A stretch of DNA of 64,000 bases, from positions 35,669,371 through 35,733,370 of the forward strand of contig OY747707.1 in the NCBI GenBank assembly GCA_963556495.2. Reading direction: 5' to 3'. Positions 9,907 to 21,955 of the stretch are shown here, piece by piece. The notes beneath the pieces are model-generated. The model ran no database searches, had not been told where the DNA came from, and saw nothing but the letters and a program-made list of their open reading frames with translations. The stretch is from Valencia hispanica (taxonomy: Eukaryota > Chordata > Actinopteri > Cyprinodontiformes > Valenciidae). Numbering within the stretch: position 1 is the stretch's first letter; every line of letters starts with the position of its first letter. A program made the translations under genes and the position numbers.

Positions 9907-12900
9907 CTGTAGCAGGCGGGAGATACGATCACGGATCGATCAGAGGCTCAGCTCTATGTAGACGGGATCTGTGCATCCTTTACTTTGTTGAAAGAATGAT
10001 ATAAAAGATAAGAGCCAAAGTGATATGCTGGTTGTTAAAGAAACGTTAAAGATATTGTTGGCTTTACTTAGCAATGTTTTGGCCATCAATGCCCCGCTGG
10101 TCTCTGTTCTCTCTGGGGTGCAGCAGGCTTATAGCTGCATGGTTGCACTTCATTATATGTGTAGTTGTTAACTTTTAAAGTTTCTTCTATGTCAGAGTTG
10201 GCATTAAAATCCATAGTTTTCTATTGATTGAGCTGACAGGTCTTCACGTCCGGTCTGGCGTAGGTTAAATTTTCTCACAAAAGACTCCAAAAGCCAAAAT
10301 AATTTATGTATGACTACCTTTTTTTTAAAACATCCTAGTATATTTTCATATATTTTTTATATAAACAGTGGTTTAAGGGGGGCTCTAACCTGCAACCTGC
10401 TCTTTAAATATCAATACACAAAAAACATTTTTTTTCACTTTGTTCCTTCACTGTACCGAAAATGAACCGCACCATGAAAAAAAATAATAATTTGAAAATC
10501 ATACAATGTGATCTGGATTTTTTTGAAGAGGGTGCCATCACTTATACAACGCTTATATTGCCCATACCTGGATGAGTTAAATAAAGGTAGAATTTCTTAA
10601 GTATTCATTTCATGGAACTGCTTTTTGGATTAGAGATGGTTGATATGAAATGATTTCCAATAACTGATAATGGTAAATATAAAAAAATTAAATATGGCTT
10701 TGTATGTTTGAAATATAGATTTGATTAATTGCAATGCATATTTTTTATGGTTTTCCAATGTTTATTGAAAGGTGTGGTATGCACATGTATTCTCATACAA
10801 AAAACAAACAAAAAGCTGTGCAACTACCTGCCATCAAAAGTCCTCAGAAGTAAAAGTATATATATTATACAATTAAAACATAAACATCCCTTCACTCACT
10901 GGAAGATAAGGAGTGAAATGCTTTTGTTCATCAAAATGTGTCTGGCTTTCATTAAATGTACAGTGTGCCCTGGGCAATGAAAACCAATTAGAGAAGCAAT
11001 TATTTTACTTAAAAACTGCTCAGATTTATTTTAGGAACAAATAAGTTGAGACATTAAAGGAAAAGTCATCATCAAGTTGTACGTGCCAACTGCCCAAAAA
11101 TTCTTTGTAAAAGTTAGCAACTCTGATCTGAACTTCCTCAAAATCAGAACCTGTTCACACATTTAACATTTTTGTGTAAACAGTTTTCCAGTGTCACCCC
11201 ACTGCTGGACATAGAGACATATATTAATGTTTCCAGATCTCTTTTCACTAAATAAGGTAAAATGTGCAAAACCAGACTTAATCGTATCATAGTACTATGT
11301 ATCTTCCTTCTGTTTCAGGGGCATATACCAAATAAGTCTTTGGCAACATGAAATATATTTAAATACGTTGCAGATGTTGTAGCATTTACCCCTTAAATAA
11401 ATCAAGATAACTTGATGCTCTGTCTGCACCAATCAAGATTACCTCACATCAGCATGCTAAATGCTTGAAGCAGCTGATATAGAGGGGGAGTTTATCTTAT
11501 TTTCAAATGAATTAATTCTCAGACCAGATCAGGGCATCAAACTGTGTATAGAGCACCTCCATATTTCAGCCCAAGGTGCTCAAGTGATCACCAAGTATGG
11601 AAGATGAAAAAATAAGAAATGTTAAGATATAATACAGTATAGTATATGAAGAACATTTTATTTTCTCAAGTCTAGAAAACAGAAAAAAGTGATTTCTTTT
11701 GACTATAGGAGTATATTTTTTAACAAAAACAAAGATATAAGACTAATTATAAAGCTTTTAGTCTAACTGCACACAACAGTGTGATTTACTGTTTATTTAC
11801 ACCTCAGAGAAATCCAGCAGATTATATGTGAAGCTGCATGTTTTTGCAACATCCTCCTTTGTGACGCTTTAAACTAAGCTGTATAAAGTCAGCAAAGTTA
11901 AATAGTAAATTATATTGCCTGCATTGACTATATTTATCACTAGTTGCATTATTTTCATGACATATGTCATTTTAATATCTCCAGATGTGTATCTTTGTTT
12001 CAACATGGGTTATTCTACCACAAAGTGAAATCTACAACACAAAAAGATAAAGGACAAGAAGCCTCTTAATTAAGAGGAACAGATCTGACTCAAACATGAA
12101 AGCCTGAGATGAACCATTGTTATTGAACCAACCTGTATTCTCACTTAAATATCACAGCACTGGGCACTACACCTTTCTTTTGAACCCATTCATGTGTTCC
12201 CTAACAACAGAATCGATCTACGCTGTACCGTACTGAGCTAAATGAGAGCCGATTATGCTATGTGGACACTGGTGCAAAGATTGAATTTATTTTAACTTGG
12301 GTGTAGGTATGAGCCAGTATGAGAGTCTTATGGTATGATAACATTGAGTAACAATACCACATTTTCCCTATATATTAAAAAGTATTTTACATAAAAATTT
12401 AGAACATATTTGCCATGTTGGTCTCCAATCTCTCTCCTAAACAAAGCCGTTGAAGGAACAATTGCTCCCACTCACTATATGTACTGTTTTTTGACAAACA
12501 GATTACACTACTGTTTCAAAACTCATCTGTTTAGTTGCATTTATTTAATCAATGAAACCATCGAAACCATTTTTTTTTTCTACAGTTTTTCTTGCTCTTG
12601 TTCACATTCGTCCTGATTATGGCTAAATGTCGGCACTGTCAGATGAGCTCTGACAAGGTGATCATTTTCCTAGGCCGATTATGGCTGGATGTGTAAAAAG
12701 AGTCGACATAGTGCACATTCAGCAAGCCGCATGAGTGTCTTTACTGAATGACAAGTCATATATTTTAGCAAGCTAATTAACAAGAGAGATGTGGGGGGTC
12801 ATCTTAGGTAGTTTGGAGGGTAGCATCCTGGGATCTGTGCGTACACCTGTGGCGAGTCGGGTGGTATTTAGATAACAAAAAGCAGGCTAGATCAATTATT

Positions 12901-12985
12901 GAGATTAATAGCTCACCTGTAATTTTTTTTTCTTTTAAAGAAAATCCCGGAGATCCCGCTGACCAGCCGCTCGTTTGGGCATGTT
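9907..12985. other. No recognised gene or repeat (3.1 kb)
   Basis: AT-rich throughout. The short open frame at 12410-12616 ends with a 'CFKTHLF' block reminiscent of a LINE C-terminus, but is too short to assign. Confidence 0.35.
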
Positions 12986-13018
12986 TGCACTTCTGTAATG
13001 CTTCGTTACAGAAGTGCA
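12986..13018. repeat. Perfect 13-bp hairpin
   Basis: TGCACTTCTGTAA and TTACAGAAGTGCA are perfect inverted repeats separated by a 7-base loop (TGCTTCG). The stem core CTTCTGTAAT recurs inside the long inverted repeat just downstream (as CTTCTGTAATAGC and its complement), suggesting it belongs to the same element. Confidence 0.88.
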
Positions 13019-13030
13019 TTACTAATGCAG

Positions 13031-13710
13031 CTTTTGCCGCTCTCCAGGCCAGAAGGTGAACCCCCGAAAATGTCTTTAGAAAATGAATCTCATTCCGACC
13101 TCTGGCATCTACAAACTCTTTTACTTCATAAAATAAATACGTTCGCACTTAGTTCAAAAGTAAAAGTTATCCTTCTGTAATAGCACAGTTTTTTTTATGA
13201 TCGATATTTTAATTCGGGACTAGTTTGTTTTCGCCGTAGTGAGAAAGGAGTGATACGGCTGCTACGTACTCGTTTTAGACCAATGCGGTGGCAGAGTTTA
13301 ACCGACGTGATGACGTATGCGGATATGGAGACAGCTAAGGTCATGATGAAAACTTCTTTAAACCTTTTACAAAACCGAGTAAAACCATGTAGGCCTATGT
13401 AAAATGTGTTACATGCATTTAACTTCCATGAAACATGAACAAGACATGGATTTCATGTTAAATCCATCTCTTGGTCTAAAACGGGTACGTAGCAGCCGTA
13501 TCACTCCTTTCTCACTACTGTGAAAACAAACTAGTCCCGAATTATAACGTTGATCATAAAAAAACTGCGGCATTACAGAAGGAGAACTTTTACTTTTGAA
13601 CTCAGTGCGAACGTATAGATTTTATGAAGTAAACAGTTTTTATAGATGCCAGAGGTCAGAACAAGATGAAACGAAAACTGGGTTCACCTGACCTACTCTC
13701 AGGCAAAAAC
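13031..13710. mobile_element. Long inverted repeat (foldback/MITE-like), arms about 250 bp
   Basis: The left arm (about 13031-13283) and right arm (about 13471-13710) are reverse complements. Matching blocks include GACCTCTGGCATCTA, TTACTTCATAAAAT, TTCGGGACTAGTTTGTTTTC, GAGAAAGGAGTGATACGGCT and GCTACGTAC. The central spacer of about 187 bases is unrelated. Substitutions between arms show it is not freshly made. The open frames in it are arm shadows. No transposase and no clear target duplication was found, so the class is unassigned. Confidence 0.85.
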
Positions 13711-14293
13711 AATGTTGCATCACTGCGTTTTGTGCCCCTGTCCCCCGGATTGTATTAGACTGTTTATTTTCCATCAACAAGCGGAGACTTAACATTTTCT
13801 GATGATGAAATTATTTCATATAGGCTAAGCCTATTTATTATTTATATTTGTTGTACCACAGATAGGTAGGATTTGGCTATGAATAAATATGAATAATTGC
13901 CTAGGGCAATTATTAGTCAGATTAATAATTTAATGTAAAAATTACCAAGTTTAGGGGCACTATTCTGTTGGATTCCAAGAACATTTCTATATATAGCCAA
14001 ATTGTTCAGTCTCAGTTTATGTTTATGATTACCAGCCTGATAAGGCTGAGATAATTAAACAAATGAAGGAATAAGTTCTTACGCTGTGGACATTAATTGT
14101 ACGCATCACTCCAAGTAATCTCGGACAACGTATCTTTAAGATAAGGGGACTTTATTTAGAAAATAGAAAATCCTATCTATTCTAAAGAATGCAAACTACT
14201 ACAGATCATAGACAACAATAATAGGTGAACATTAAACGCAATTAACATGAAATGAAATCAGTGAGAACAGCTGAGGTTCGGGTCAGGAAAGAA
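13711..14293. other. No recognised feature
   Basis: AT-rich, apart from purine-rich sequence approaching the poly-G run. Confidence 0.35.
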
Positions 14294-14311
14294 GGGGGGG
14301 GGGGGGGGGGG
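14294..14311. repeat. Poly-G run (G18)
   Basis: Eighteen consecutive G, read directly. Such runs are prone to polymerase slippage and assembly error. Confidence 0.92.
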
Positions 14312-14365
14312 CTCACTCCAGGGAGCCCAAGTCACAGATAGCCTGTGGGACAAAGTCATGAATCT

Positions 14366-14446
14366 CAGGGGCTGTTTACACGACAACGTTTTTCAGCAAA
14401 ACGGAGGTTTTTCTCTCCGATTCGGCCTCTCGTTTACACGACAACG
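14366..14446. repeat. Possible DNA-transposon terminus, TTTACACGACAACG
   Basis: GTTTACACGACAACG occurs twice in direct orientation 62 bases apart (14375 and 14433 regions), preceded by GGGGCT. This wording recurs in fish nonautonomous DNA transposons as I recall them, but no matching inverted end was found nearby. Confidence 0.4.
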
Positions 14447-14447
14447 G

Positions 14448-14448
14448 G

Positions 14449-14489
<41 letters not shown>
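14448..14489. repeat. (GA)n microsatellite
   Basis: GA dinucleotide run with one interruption (GAGAAGAG). Confidence 0.95.
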
Positions 14490-15392
14490 ATCTGCTCAGG
14501 ATAAAACAGTTTCAAACAGCAATTACAGCTCAGACTTATACGTGCAACGATGCAAAAATTAGCAAACAGGTACCCCTCCGCTCCCCCTCAACTCGACTAC
14601 TGAGTATACCGCACTGTGTCCTGAGAATAACTAAAAAATGTCAGTTTAAGCCAATCCCTCCTAGGTTCTTCAGCCTTTTGGCTGCTGCTTCTCTCTTCCT
14701 TCCCCTCTTCAACAGTAAAAGCAATGCCAGTGCTCTCTGACACCCTGACATGATGCATCCTGAATTCAAGTCTGCAAATTAACTTCCTGGGAATCTTCTG
14801 AGCTTCTTGGCAACCTGCACCAATTTTTGGGGCAGTGTGTGCATGTTTGTCCATGTTTTTTGCTCTGCTGTGACTGTAGCATAACACAAATCTAAATATT
14901 GTGAGTCTCATGTCTGTAGACTCGTGAGAGCATCAAAAACAGGATACATCAACCTGCAAACTTTGTCTTTAACAACACATTGATTGGGATGCTTGTTTAA
15001 TAGGATGACACAATAGTTGTTTTTATTTATTTTATTTGTTTTATTTAACTTTTGTCTTGCACTTCCTGCTTAGTCCTCTTTGTGTCAGGCAGGCACCCCA
15101 TCTGCTGTTCTTCATCAATCTCAGAGCGTCTGTTCCGGTCTGAAGGGGAAACCTGGGAGATAGGCAGATGCATCAGAGACATGGCATAATTTTATAGGTT
15201 GAAAGGCTCAATAGACAATGTCTGTTTTCAAACACCTCAGCCAGATGGCCACTGTCTGCCAGGGAGAAGGTCGGTCCCTCATGTTCAAACGTGCAACTTA
15301 AGTAGAAAAAAGTTTTAGGATTAGTGATTTGTATGTGAAATTAGTAATTAATTACACTGATTAAAGACTTAATATTTTTTAAGAAATATGAA
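14490..15392. other. No recognised feature
   Basis: The open frames on both strands at 14345-14911 start inside the microsatellite area and overlap each other; no domain is visible. Confidence 0.35.
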
Positions 15393-15475
15393 GGCTCAGC
15401 TGGTAGCACTGTTGCCTTGCAAGAAGAAGGCCTGGGCCCTTTCTACATGGAGTTTGGATGTTCTCCCTGATCTAG
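15393..15475 (-). repeat. Fragment of the CCAT-type fish repeat
   Basis: GGTAGCACTGTTGCCTTGCA, AGAAGGCCTGGGCCCTTTCT and ATGGAGTTTGGATGTTCTCC are the reverse of the block seen at 45605-45680 (GCCAGGATTTGAGCCCAGG, CCTTCTTG, CAGCAACAGCACC). The family is the one at 3297-3425. Only about 80 bases are left. Confidence 0.68.
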
Positions 15476-16764
15476 ATTTCTGACATGGACCTTTTGAAGT
15501 GACCTAGAAAAAAAGCAGCTAAAAGTAGGTGAAAGGTCAAATCTTAGCCATTTGTGTGCTGTACAGTGATCTGTTTTACTTTGTTATGAAGTACTTCATT
15601 CCACAAAATATATTATAGCAAAGACAAAATGAACCAAAATGTGTGTGTATCAGCTTGTTAGAGGCACCATATAAACTAAGCCAAACTCAAAAGTACTGGA
15701 AGAATATGCAACCAAAAAGCACAAAGACATGTAAGCCATATGTATTTTTTAGGACCATATGTAGTTTTGTTGTCTGGCAAATTCTTGGCAGGCACTGGTT
15801 TGTGACATGACTGCCATGGAGTCCAAACTAAGTCCATGTTTGATAGTCTCTACCCAAGACTGGCTTCTTTTTCTGAGGGAGATGTAATGGACTGTCTGCC
15901 CCTAAGATCCACAGACAGATGGAGACTCATCTTTCCTCCTCCTCCTTTTCTCTCTCTTCTCCCAGGCAGAGCTGTTCATCCTGCCCCAGGGAACATATGT
16001 GTTGCTTCGAGGGGGGAAGAGCAAAATTTTGCACGTGGGCCAACTTTGAGATCTGGCATGCTTCCCAGGTGGCTTATTTATTGTTCTGTTGAACCGTTTG
16101 TTTCGACGGACATGCAGGCTTGGATTCACTGCCCTACATACATAACAAGGACACGGAAATTTACTACAATGTGCAGAAAGCAATTAACGGATAAGTTACT
16201 GTCTGACACCATGAAGCCTCTCTTTTCAACCTATGTGAAGGCTGTGCAAGTTGGTAGCCTTTATAGATTGGTCCCGAGAGCTAATTATTCAATACCTATT
16301 TCATTTTAACAACTTCTGAGAACAATTAAATGCTAATTTCCTAGAGAAAGTGGACCTTAATAGAGCCCCACCTTTACTTTGTTACAATCAGCTCTTTATT
16401 TGATATTTCTATGACCTTAAAGAAGACAGACATTGCAATCAAACTAGTGGATTTCATTTGTGGAATTTTTTGTCTTTATTCAGGCAGCAATAATGATATA
16501 CTACATTTCCTGAATAGACACCAATCAAAGGAGGGTGGATTATGGTATTAGTGCGGTTATAAAGCTGAGTTATTAAATATGCTGTTAGAAAGCTGATGAA
16601 ATTGTTCAGTGACAACTGATTGCAGTAAGCACTGTTTCTTACCTGATAGCAGGAAATCAGATCTTAGACGACTGTACTTTTGACTAACTTAAGATGATTA
16701 TTTTTTAAGTTCTGGCATATCAAAATTTTCTATAAAAGTTTTTGCTGTTTACCTCACTGGAACA
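15476..16764. other. Unassigned; contains a 157-codon open frame
   Basis: The plus-strand frame at 15836-16309 and the overlapping minus-strand frame at 15902-16183 give no recognisable domain. I do not call either a gene. The rest is AT-rich. Confidence 0.35.
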
Positions 16765-16991
16765 TACAGTGGGGCAAAAAAGTATTTGGCAGCCACCGTT
16801 TAAGTTGTCCCACTTAAAAACATGAGAGGTCTGTAATTTTCAAGCAAGAATTATGGCCCTCACAGACCTGTTACTCCTTCTTTAAGAAGCTCTGCCATTC
16901 TCCACTCGTTACCTATATTAATGGCACCTGTTTGTACTCGTTATCTGTGTAAAAGACACCTGTCCAGACCTTCAAACAGTCAGACTCCACC

Positions 16992-17975
16992 ATAGCCAAG
17001 ACCAGAAAGCTGTCCAAGGATACCAGGGACAAGATTGTACACCAGCAAAAGACTGGGATGAGCCAATCTACAATAGGCAAGCAAGTTGTTGAGAAGAGAT
17101 AAACTGTTGGAGCAATTATTTGAAAATTGAATAAATACAAAATGACCAACAATCTCCCTAGACCTGGGGCTCCATGCAAGATCTCACCTTGTAGGGTAGA
17201 CATGATCTTGAGAACGGTGAGGAAAAAGCCTAAAACTACACAAGGGGAACTGGTCAATGAGAGAGCTGGGGCAACAGTAACAAAGGTTAATATTAGTAAC
17301 ACACTGTCGTCATGTATTAAAATCCTGCAGGTCCCCCTGCTTAAGTCAACACATGTCCAGGCCCGTCTAAAGGTGTTTAGAGACCATCTGGATGATCCAC
17401 AAGGGGATTGGGGAGAATATCATGTGGTTAGAACTCTTTGGTCTAAACACCATTCACCGTGTTTAGAGGGGGAAGAATGCTAAGTTTCATCCCAGGAACT
17501 CCATACCCACTGTGAACCATGGGGGTGGAAACATTATGCTTTGGGGCTGCTTTTCTGCAATGGGGACAGGACGACTGATCCAAATTAAGAAAAAGATGAA
17601 TGGGGCCATGTATCGCGAAATTTGGGTAAAACCCTTCATCCAACATTGAGAGCATTGAAGATGAAACGGTACTGGATCTTCCAACATGGCAATGATCCCA
17701 AACACATCGCCCGGGCAACGAAGGAGTGGCTACGTAAAAAGCATTTCAAGGTTCTGGAGTGGCCTAGCCAGTCTCCTAACTTCAATCCAATTATCAAATC
17801 TGTGGAGGGAGTTGAAAGGCTGTGTTGCCCAGCAATAGCCCCAAACCATCACAGCTCTAGAGAAGATCAGCATGGAAGAATGGGCCAAAAAACCAGCTAC
17901 ATTGTGTGCAAACCTAGTGAAGACCTACAGGAAATGTTTGACCTCTGTCATCGCCAACCAAGGTTACATTATTGT
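16992..17975 (+). pseudogene. Tc1-family transposase pseudogene (family B)
   Basis: The expected start (ATGGCCAAGACC in relatives) reads ATAGCC at 16992, so the start codon is lost. Readable blocks in order: a recruited helix-turn-helix region, PRPGAPCKISPCRVDMILRT, KKPKTTQGELVN, PLLKSTHVQARLKVF, then after frame changes [31 protein letters not shown] and CHRQPRLHY. The first catalytic Asp region is altered (VVRTLWSK where the family has WSDETK). The family motif [11 protein letters not shown] reads QHGNDPKH, and SPDLNPIEN reads SPNFNPIIK, so all three acidic positions are damaged or doubtful. Multiple frame changes. Dead copy. Confidence 0.87.
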
Positions 17976-17977
17976 AT

Positions 17978-18205
17978 AATAATGGCTTGCATTTATATAG
18001 CGCTTTTCAAGACTCTCAAAGCGCTTTACAACTCCATTATTCATTCACTCTCACACACTGGTGGAAGCAAGCTATGATTATAGCCACAGCTGCCCTGGGG
18101 CAGAAGTGAGGCTGCCATATCGCGCCAAAGGTAAGGTAGGTGAAGTGTCTTGGCCAAGGACACAACAACATGTAGCAAGTGGAAGCTGGAATCAGTTGCG
18201 CAATC
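17978..18205 (+). repeat. SINE-like fish repeat inserted in Tc1 family B
   Basis: ATGGCTTGCATTTATATAGC, GCTTTTCAAGACTCTCAAAG, CGCTTTACAACTCCATTATT, TAGCCACAGCTGCCCTGGGG and GTCTTGGCCAAGGACACAAC form the well-ordered blocks of one family. The copy at 2712-2880 is the same family in reverse. It interrupts the end of the transposase reading frame (PRLHY) before the right terminal repeat, so it is younger than the Tc1 copy. Confidence 0.8.
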
Positions 18206-18238
18206 GATGGTTGCCAAATACTTTTTTGCACCACTGTA

Positions 18239-18556
18239 TAGGTGTGTGTTAAACTATTGTTCCAGGGGTGGATATCCCACTAAATCCATCCAAAGATAAA
18301 CAATATAATGTTAAGAAAATCTGTGATTCTATAGCCTTTTGGTAGAATGTCAAACAATAAAGTTTAAAAATGGCACAAGGAACAAAGACTGACAGGGAGA
18401 CTTCTTTGGAAGGGTTATCAGAAGAAAGCCTTTCCTCTCTTGGTCTGCACCTCAGTAGACTGTTTCAAAAGACAATGCCCCCATCAGTGAACCTTTTGGT
18501 TATTAATGAGTGATCAGCCTGTGGCAGCAACGTGGCGCGATCGTTTTTTTATTTTT
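18239..18556. other. No recognised feature
   Basis: The 18395-18500 stretch (GACTTCTTTGGAAGGGTTAT and onward) may be a decayed transposase remnant, but I could not confirm a family. Confidence 0.3.
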
Positions 18557-19300
18557 TTACAAAAGATTACAAAATGGCGGGATAAAGGGGTGTGTGGTGT
18601 CCGTGCTGTTGATGTGCAGGGTAACGTATACACTTTGAGACAGAATAGTCCATGGTAAACAAACAAAATAGCTTGCGTGTAACTTGTTTTTTATTCTGAT
18701 TGAACCCCCGCTCCTCAAGTCTTTTTGCAAGCCACTCCAAAAGTCAGTGGGGGGTGTCTTTCCCAGTCTCCATGAACTGTCTGACGAACTGCTCTTCAGC
18801 TCTAAAGGCCAGAAGCTTCCAGACCTCTGCATCACTCCACTTTGCCATTTCAGCTGATACAGTTTACAAATGCTAAATGAATTCCCCATGTTTTCTTGCA
18901 TTTTAAATGCTGTTGCTCAGCGTACGTTCCACACATTATCATGACATCACCCTCTGTTATGCCAAGACATAATCTTAATTCATAAATCCAGCATTGCGGT
19001 AAGATGCAAACACAGCTCTGCTTGTCTTGTCTGAGAAAGAGAACGTACTCAAAAGATTCTCCAGGGCTAGGGGGGTTATCAACCATGCAAGCACGAATGC
19101 CGCAATATTCGCATCTCTCCCATGGCGCATTCAAAATACTCACCATGCTGGCAATGTTAACCTCCGCGATGCCACCGCGATGTTCCTTTGGAAAACGCCT
19201 TGTGAATCACATCTGGAACTCGAAAAGCACTCAGAGATATCAAACCTCTGCCAAGGCAGCTCAGTCTCTATCCTGGCTGTAAAAGAAAATAAGCAAGATT
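18557..19300 (-). pseudogene. Decayed ORF with a Myb/SANT-like domain, probably transposon-derived
   Basis: On the minus strand, from an ATG at 18847, the translation reads MAKWSDAEVWKLLAFRAEE, then FVRQFMETGKDTP. A frame change in a run of C follows, then DFWSGLQKDLRSGG and IRIKNKL. The pattern (W-S-D-x-E-V near the start, then a L..L spacing and a R.KN.. helix) is that of Myb/SANT-like DNA-binding domains used by PIF/Harbinger accessory proteins and their domesticated relatives. Upstream minus-strand sequence to about 19300 (including CTTGGCAGAGGTTTGATATC) looks like repeat DNA. At least one frameshift makes it nonfunctional. The domain call is moderate; the Harbinger origin is inference. 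Confidence 0.5.
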
Positions 19301-19616
19301 CCAATCACCCAACTGGTATACCTTAAAAGAGCTGCACAGTTTTTAGTGAATTAACATAATGTTGAATCAAAAGGTGAACTTAGATTCATCTACAACAATG
19401 TGATACACCAATGAAGGCAAACATAAAATGGTTGCATCAAGATATCTATTGCACTTGGTACATAGTTTTATTTTTTCTTCATGACTGAGAGCTTCCCAAA
19501 GAATCCCCCTTAATTTCAACTGATTTACACTGATGACTTGATAATTTGTAGAACACTACCAGTGAGAAAATAAGAAATTTTTACTTTTGACTATAATAGT
19601 TAAGAATGATCTAGAC
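19301..19616. other. No recognised feature
   Basis: AT-rich, nothing recognised. Confidence 0.35.
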
Positions 19617-19820
19617 CAGTGGTATACAAAGACAGTCCCCTCAAGGGCTGGTGCCCTGGTTCAAATCACCTGAAAACAAATGAAATCATCCTGGGTCATG
19701 AGTCATCAGCAGTTTTCTACAGAATTTGATGACATACTGAGGAAGTAATTCAGCTATTTCAATAAGTATTGCTGAAAAATCTAAAAAACTTTTTTTTTAA
19801 ACTGCAGGATACCCGCACTG
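19617..19820. mobile_element. Degraded hAT-like MITE
   Basis: It begins CAGTGGTATACAAAGACAGT, followed by CCCTCAAGGGCTGGTGCCCT and TCAAATCACCTGAAAACAAA. It ends CTGCAGGATACCCGCACTG. The order of blocks fits a common palindromic fish MITE of the type at 46228-46445. The right arm is badly eroded and the flanking 8-mers do not match, so the boundaries are provisional. Confidence 0.5.
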
Positions 19821-21486
19821 ACATGCATATATTTCAAAAGGTTGAAGGTCATGGAAAACACAGGTTATTATTACATCAATGTGGCCTGTCTACTTTGATG
19901 CTGGATACAGTCTGGATTTAATAAAGTCAATCACGCAATTACGATACCATCTCAAGATATCCTTTTTGTAGAGGAAATTTTCCCTGGCACATGGATGCAA
20001 CCATCTTCTCAATAGGGTATGCCTGAAATACCAAATACAGGACAAGTTTAAATAAATACATAGATACTGTAGGACACTGACACTGGACTGGAATGTCCCA
20101 CAAGCCTAAACTAGAATATTTGTTCACACACATTATAACTGAAAGAGCAATTCTTTTTTTTTTTCTTTTTTTTTTCTAATTCATGTGAAGAACTACTCTT
20201 ATTACAATGTCTTCCATCCAGCATGCTTTCTCAATATTTCCATATTTATGACAGCTGTATAAAAAATGTCATATGTTGAAGCTTTGTCTACATTTGGACA
20301 ATATTCAGTGTAACTGATGATGACAGTATAGAAAAAATATGTACTTCATATTGTCTTAAGAGTACCACATAAAGTTTGCAAATGTGTTGCATAAGAACAG
20401 GAAAAATAAACTTAATCTTTATAAAAGGTATGGAGAGAGACATTGCCTCAGGAAGCCCTGAGATGTTTCTGGAGCATCTCACAAGTTGAGCTGAACTTTG
20501 CTTGATCTTTTTCTCCCCCTTTTTGTAAGGTAGGCGCAAGCTTGAGTTAAAGCTACAGTAAAAATGAGCTATTTCACATGAAACAAGCACATACTCTGCC
20601 AGATCAATGTCTTTCTTTATGCCCCACAACCTTAATGATATACAGTACTTTGTACATTATCTTTCATTGCTCTTAAAGATGTAGTGTCAACCATTTGCTT
20701 CCTTAAAAAGGTTTCTCATAGAAATTTTTGTAACATAAAATAAAGCTTAAAATTTTCCTCCTTGGGTAAAATTAGCTAATATATAAAAGCAACATAAGTG
20801 CTATTTTTGTCATGATGTTATGCTGTAGGGGAACCATATGCTAAGCCAAGAAACACATCAGACAGGGAAATGCATTTCTTCTTTTAAATAAACAGAATAA
20901 CATGAACACAGTATGAGGACAACCGGAGAACCAGAAACTGAGCCAAGGAGTATATATACTGGGGACTTGATTACTCGATGAAACACAGGAGAGTAAATAA
21001 GCAAATGGGAAACAGGTGTAAAAGTGTTAGGTTCTGTGAGCGACTATGTTTTTCTGTATTGAGTGAGGCATCTTTTCAGAGAAGATCTTTGCTGGAGAGT
21101 TGGAGCAGGCTGATTGACGACACCTGGAGCTCATCAGACTCCCTCATTCTGGGAGCGTCTTAAAGTGTAACTGAACCCCATGAAAAATCATAACCCCGCC
21201 CCCAGACAACATTTGAAAAATTCTACAAAGTGGGCGGTGCCAGGAAACACAGAGGGATATGGCCAAGTGTGGAGGATGAGCGGATGGGGGAACGTGGGGG
21301 TGTGTTCAGGAGGACAGTAACACCTCGCTTAATCTGACACTGAAACATGGACAGTGACCAAAGCAACGTTGGCAGTTTTGCAACTGATCGATCTGATCAA
21401 CATTCATCTTTTTTGAACGTTAGCCTATGTTAGCATCACCACTCAGAGACTGGACTCCTCCTCTCTCCCTCTGACTCAGCAGCACC
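19821..21486. other. No recognised gene (1.7 kb)
   Basis: Contains T-rich runs near 20150-20180. A block at 20900-21000 with GTATATATACTGGGGACTTG resembles a reversed retroelement promoter, and a possible TE edge lies at 21165 (AAGTGTAACTGAACCCCA). None is firm enough to annotate separately. Confidence 0.3.
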
Positions 21487-21955
21487 GGTATGGGATCAGA
21501 ACAGTATACACCTTGAAATGAAACTGAAAATAAATATTGGCATTGAAAAATATTATTTTAACTGAAAATATAAATTTTGAATCTGAAATAAATCTAATTA
21601 AAATTTTTGTATTGAAAGTGTTTTTTTTTTCTATGAAACTCATGTATATGCATTGAAAGAATTAACTCAAGTTTTCAAACTTTGATTTTTTTTACAATGC
21701 TAATCTTTTTTTACAATGCCAATCTTTTTTTACAATGCCAATCTTTTTTTCAATACCAATCTTTTTTTCAATACCAATCTTTTTTTCAATGCCATCATAT
21801 TGTTTTGACGCTTGTGTGTGCACGCGCATGAGGGGCGGGGCTTCAGCCCCCCATATGTTTGCATGAAGGAGGCAGGAAGGAAACTCCTTCTGTCCGAGGC
21901 GAGATGCGAGAAAGAACAGGACATTTACATTGCTAATAATGTGGTTTGTGGAAGA
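21487..21955. repeat. Left arm of a large inverted repeat
   Basis: This arm runs from GGGATCAGAAC through TTGAAATGAAACTGAAAATA, the minisatellite at 21686-21796, GACGCTTGTGTGTGCACG and GGGGCTTCAGCCCCCCATAT to AATGTGGTTTGTGGAAG. The reverse complement of the same order is found at 23393-23720. Divergence between arms is modest but there are several indels, so they are not a recent exact duplication. Confidence 0.85.
21686..21796. repeat. Minisatellite, unit of 18-19 bp
   Basis: Six tandem units of the form TTTTTTTACAATGCCAATC, shifting to TTTTTTTCAATACCAATC. The same unit in reverse (GATTGGCATTGTAAAAAAG) is repeated twice in the right arm near 23560-23600. On the minus strand it encodes the repetitive KKRLVLKKRLVL-type frame, a by-product of the repeat and not a gene. 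Confidence 0.93.

Larger units (their letters stand above)
16767..18236 (+). mobile_element. Tc1/mariner element (family B) with nested SINE-like insert
   Basis: The left end CAGTGGGGCAAAAAAGTATT (after TA at 16765-16766) and right end AATACTTTTTTGCACCACTG (before TA at 18237-18238) are inverted repeats at TA, as expected for Tc1. Between them is a plus-strand transposase relic and, near the right end, a SINE-like insertion (17978-18205). Without that insert the unit is about 1.24 kb, shorter than the usual 1.6 kb, so it has internal deletions. A truncated relative is at 48637-49010. Confidence 0.9.

Noticed and set aside
15836..16309. 157-codon open frame
   Set aside because: No recognisable domain, antisense frame overlaps; no splice or homology support.
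21686..21796. CRISPR-like array
   Set aside because: Contiguous tandem units without unique spacers, in a vertebrate genome.
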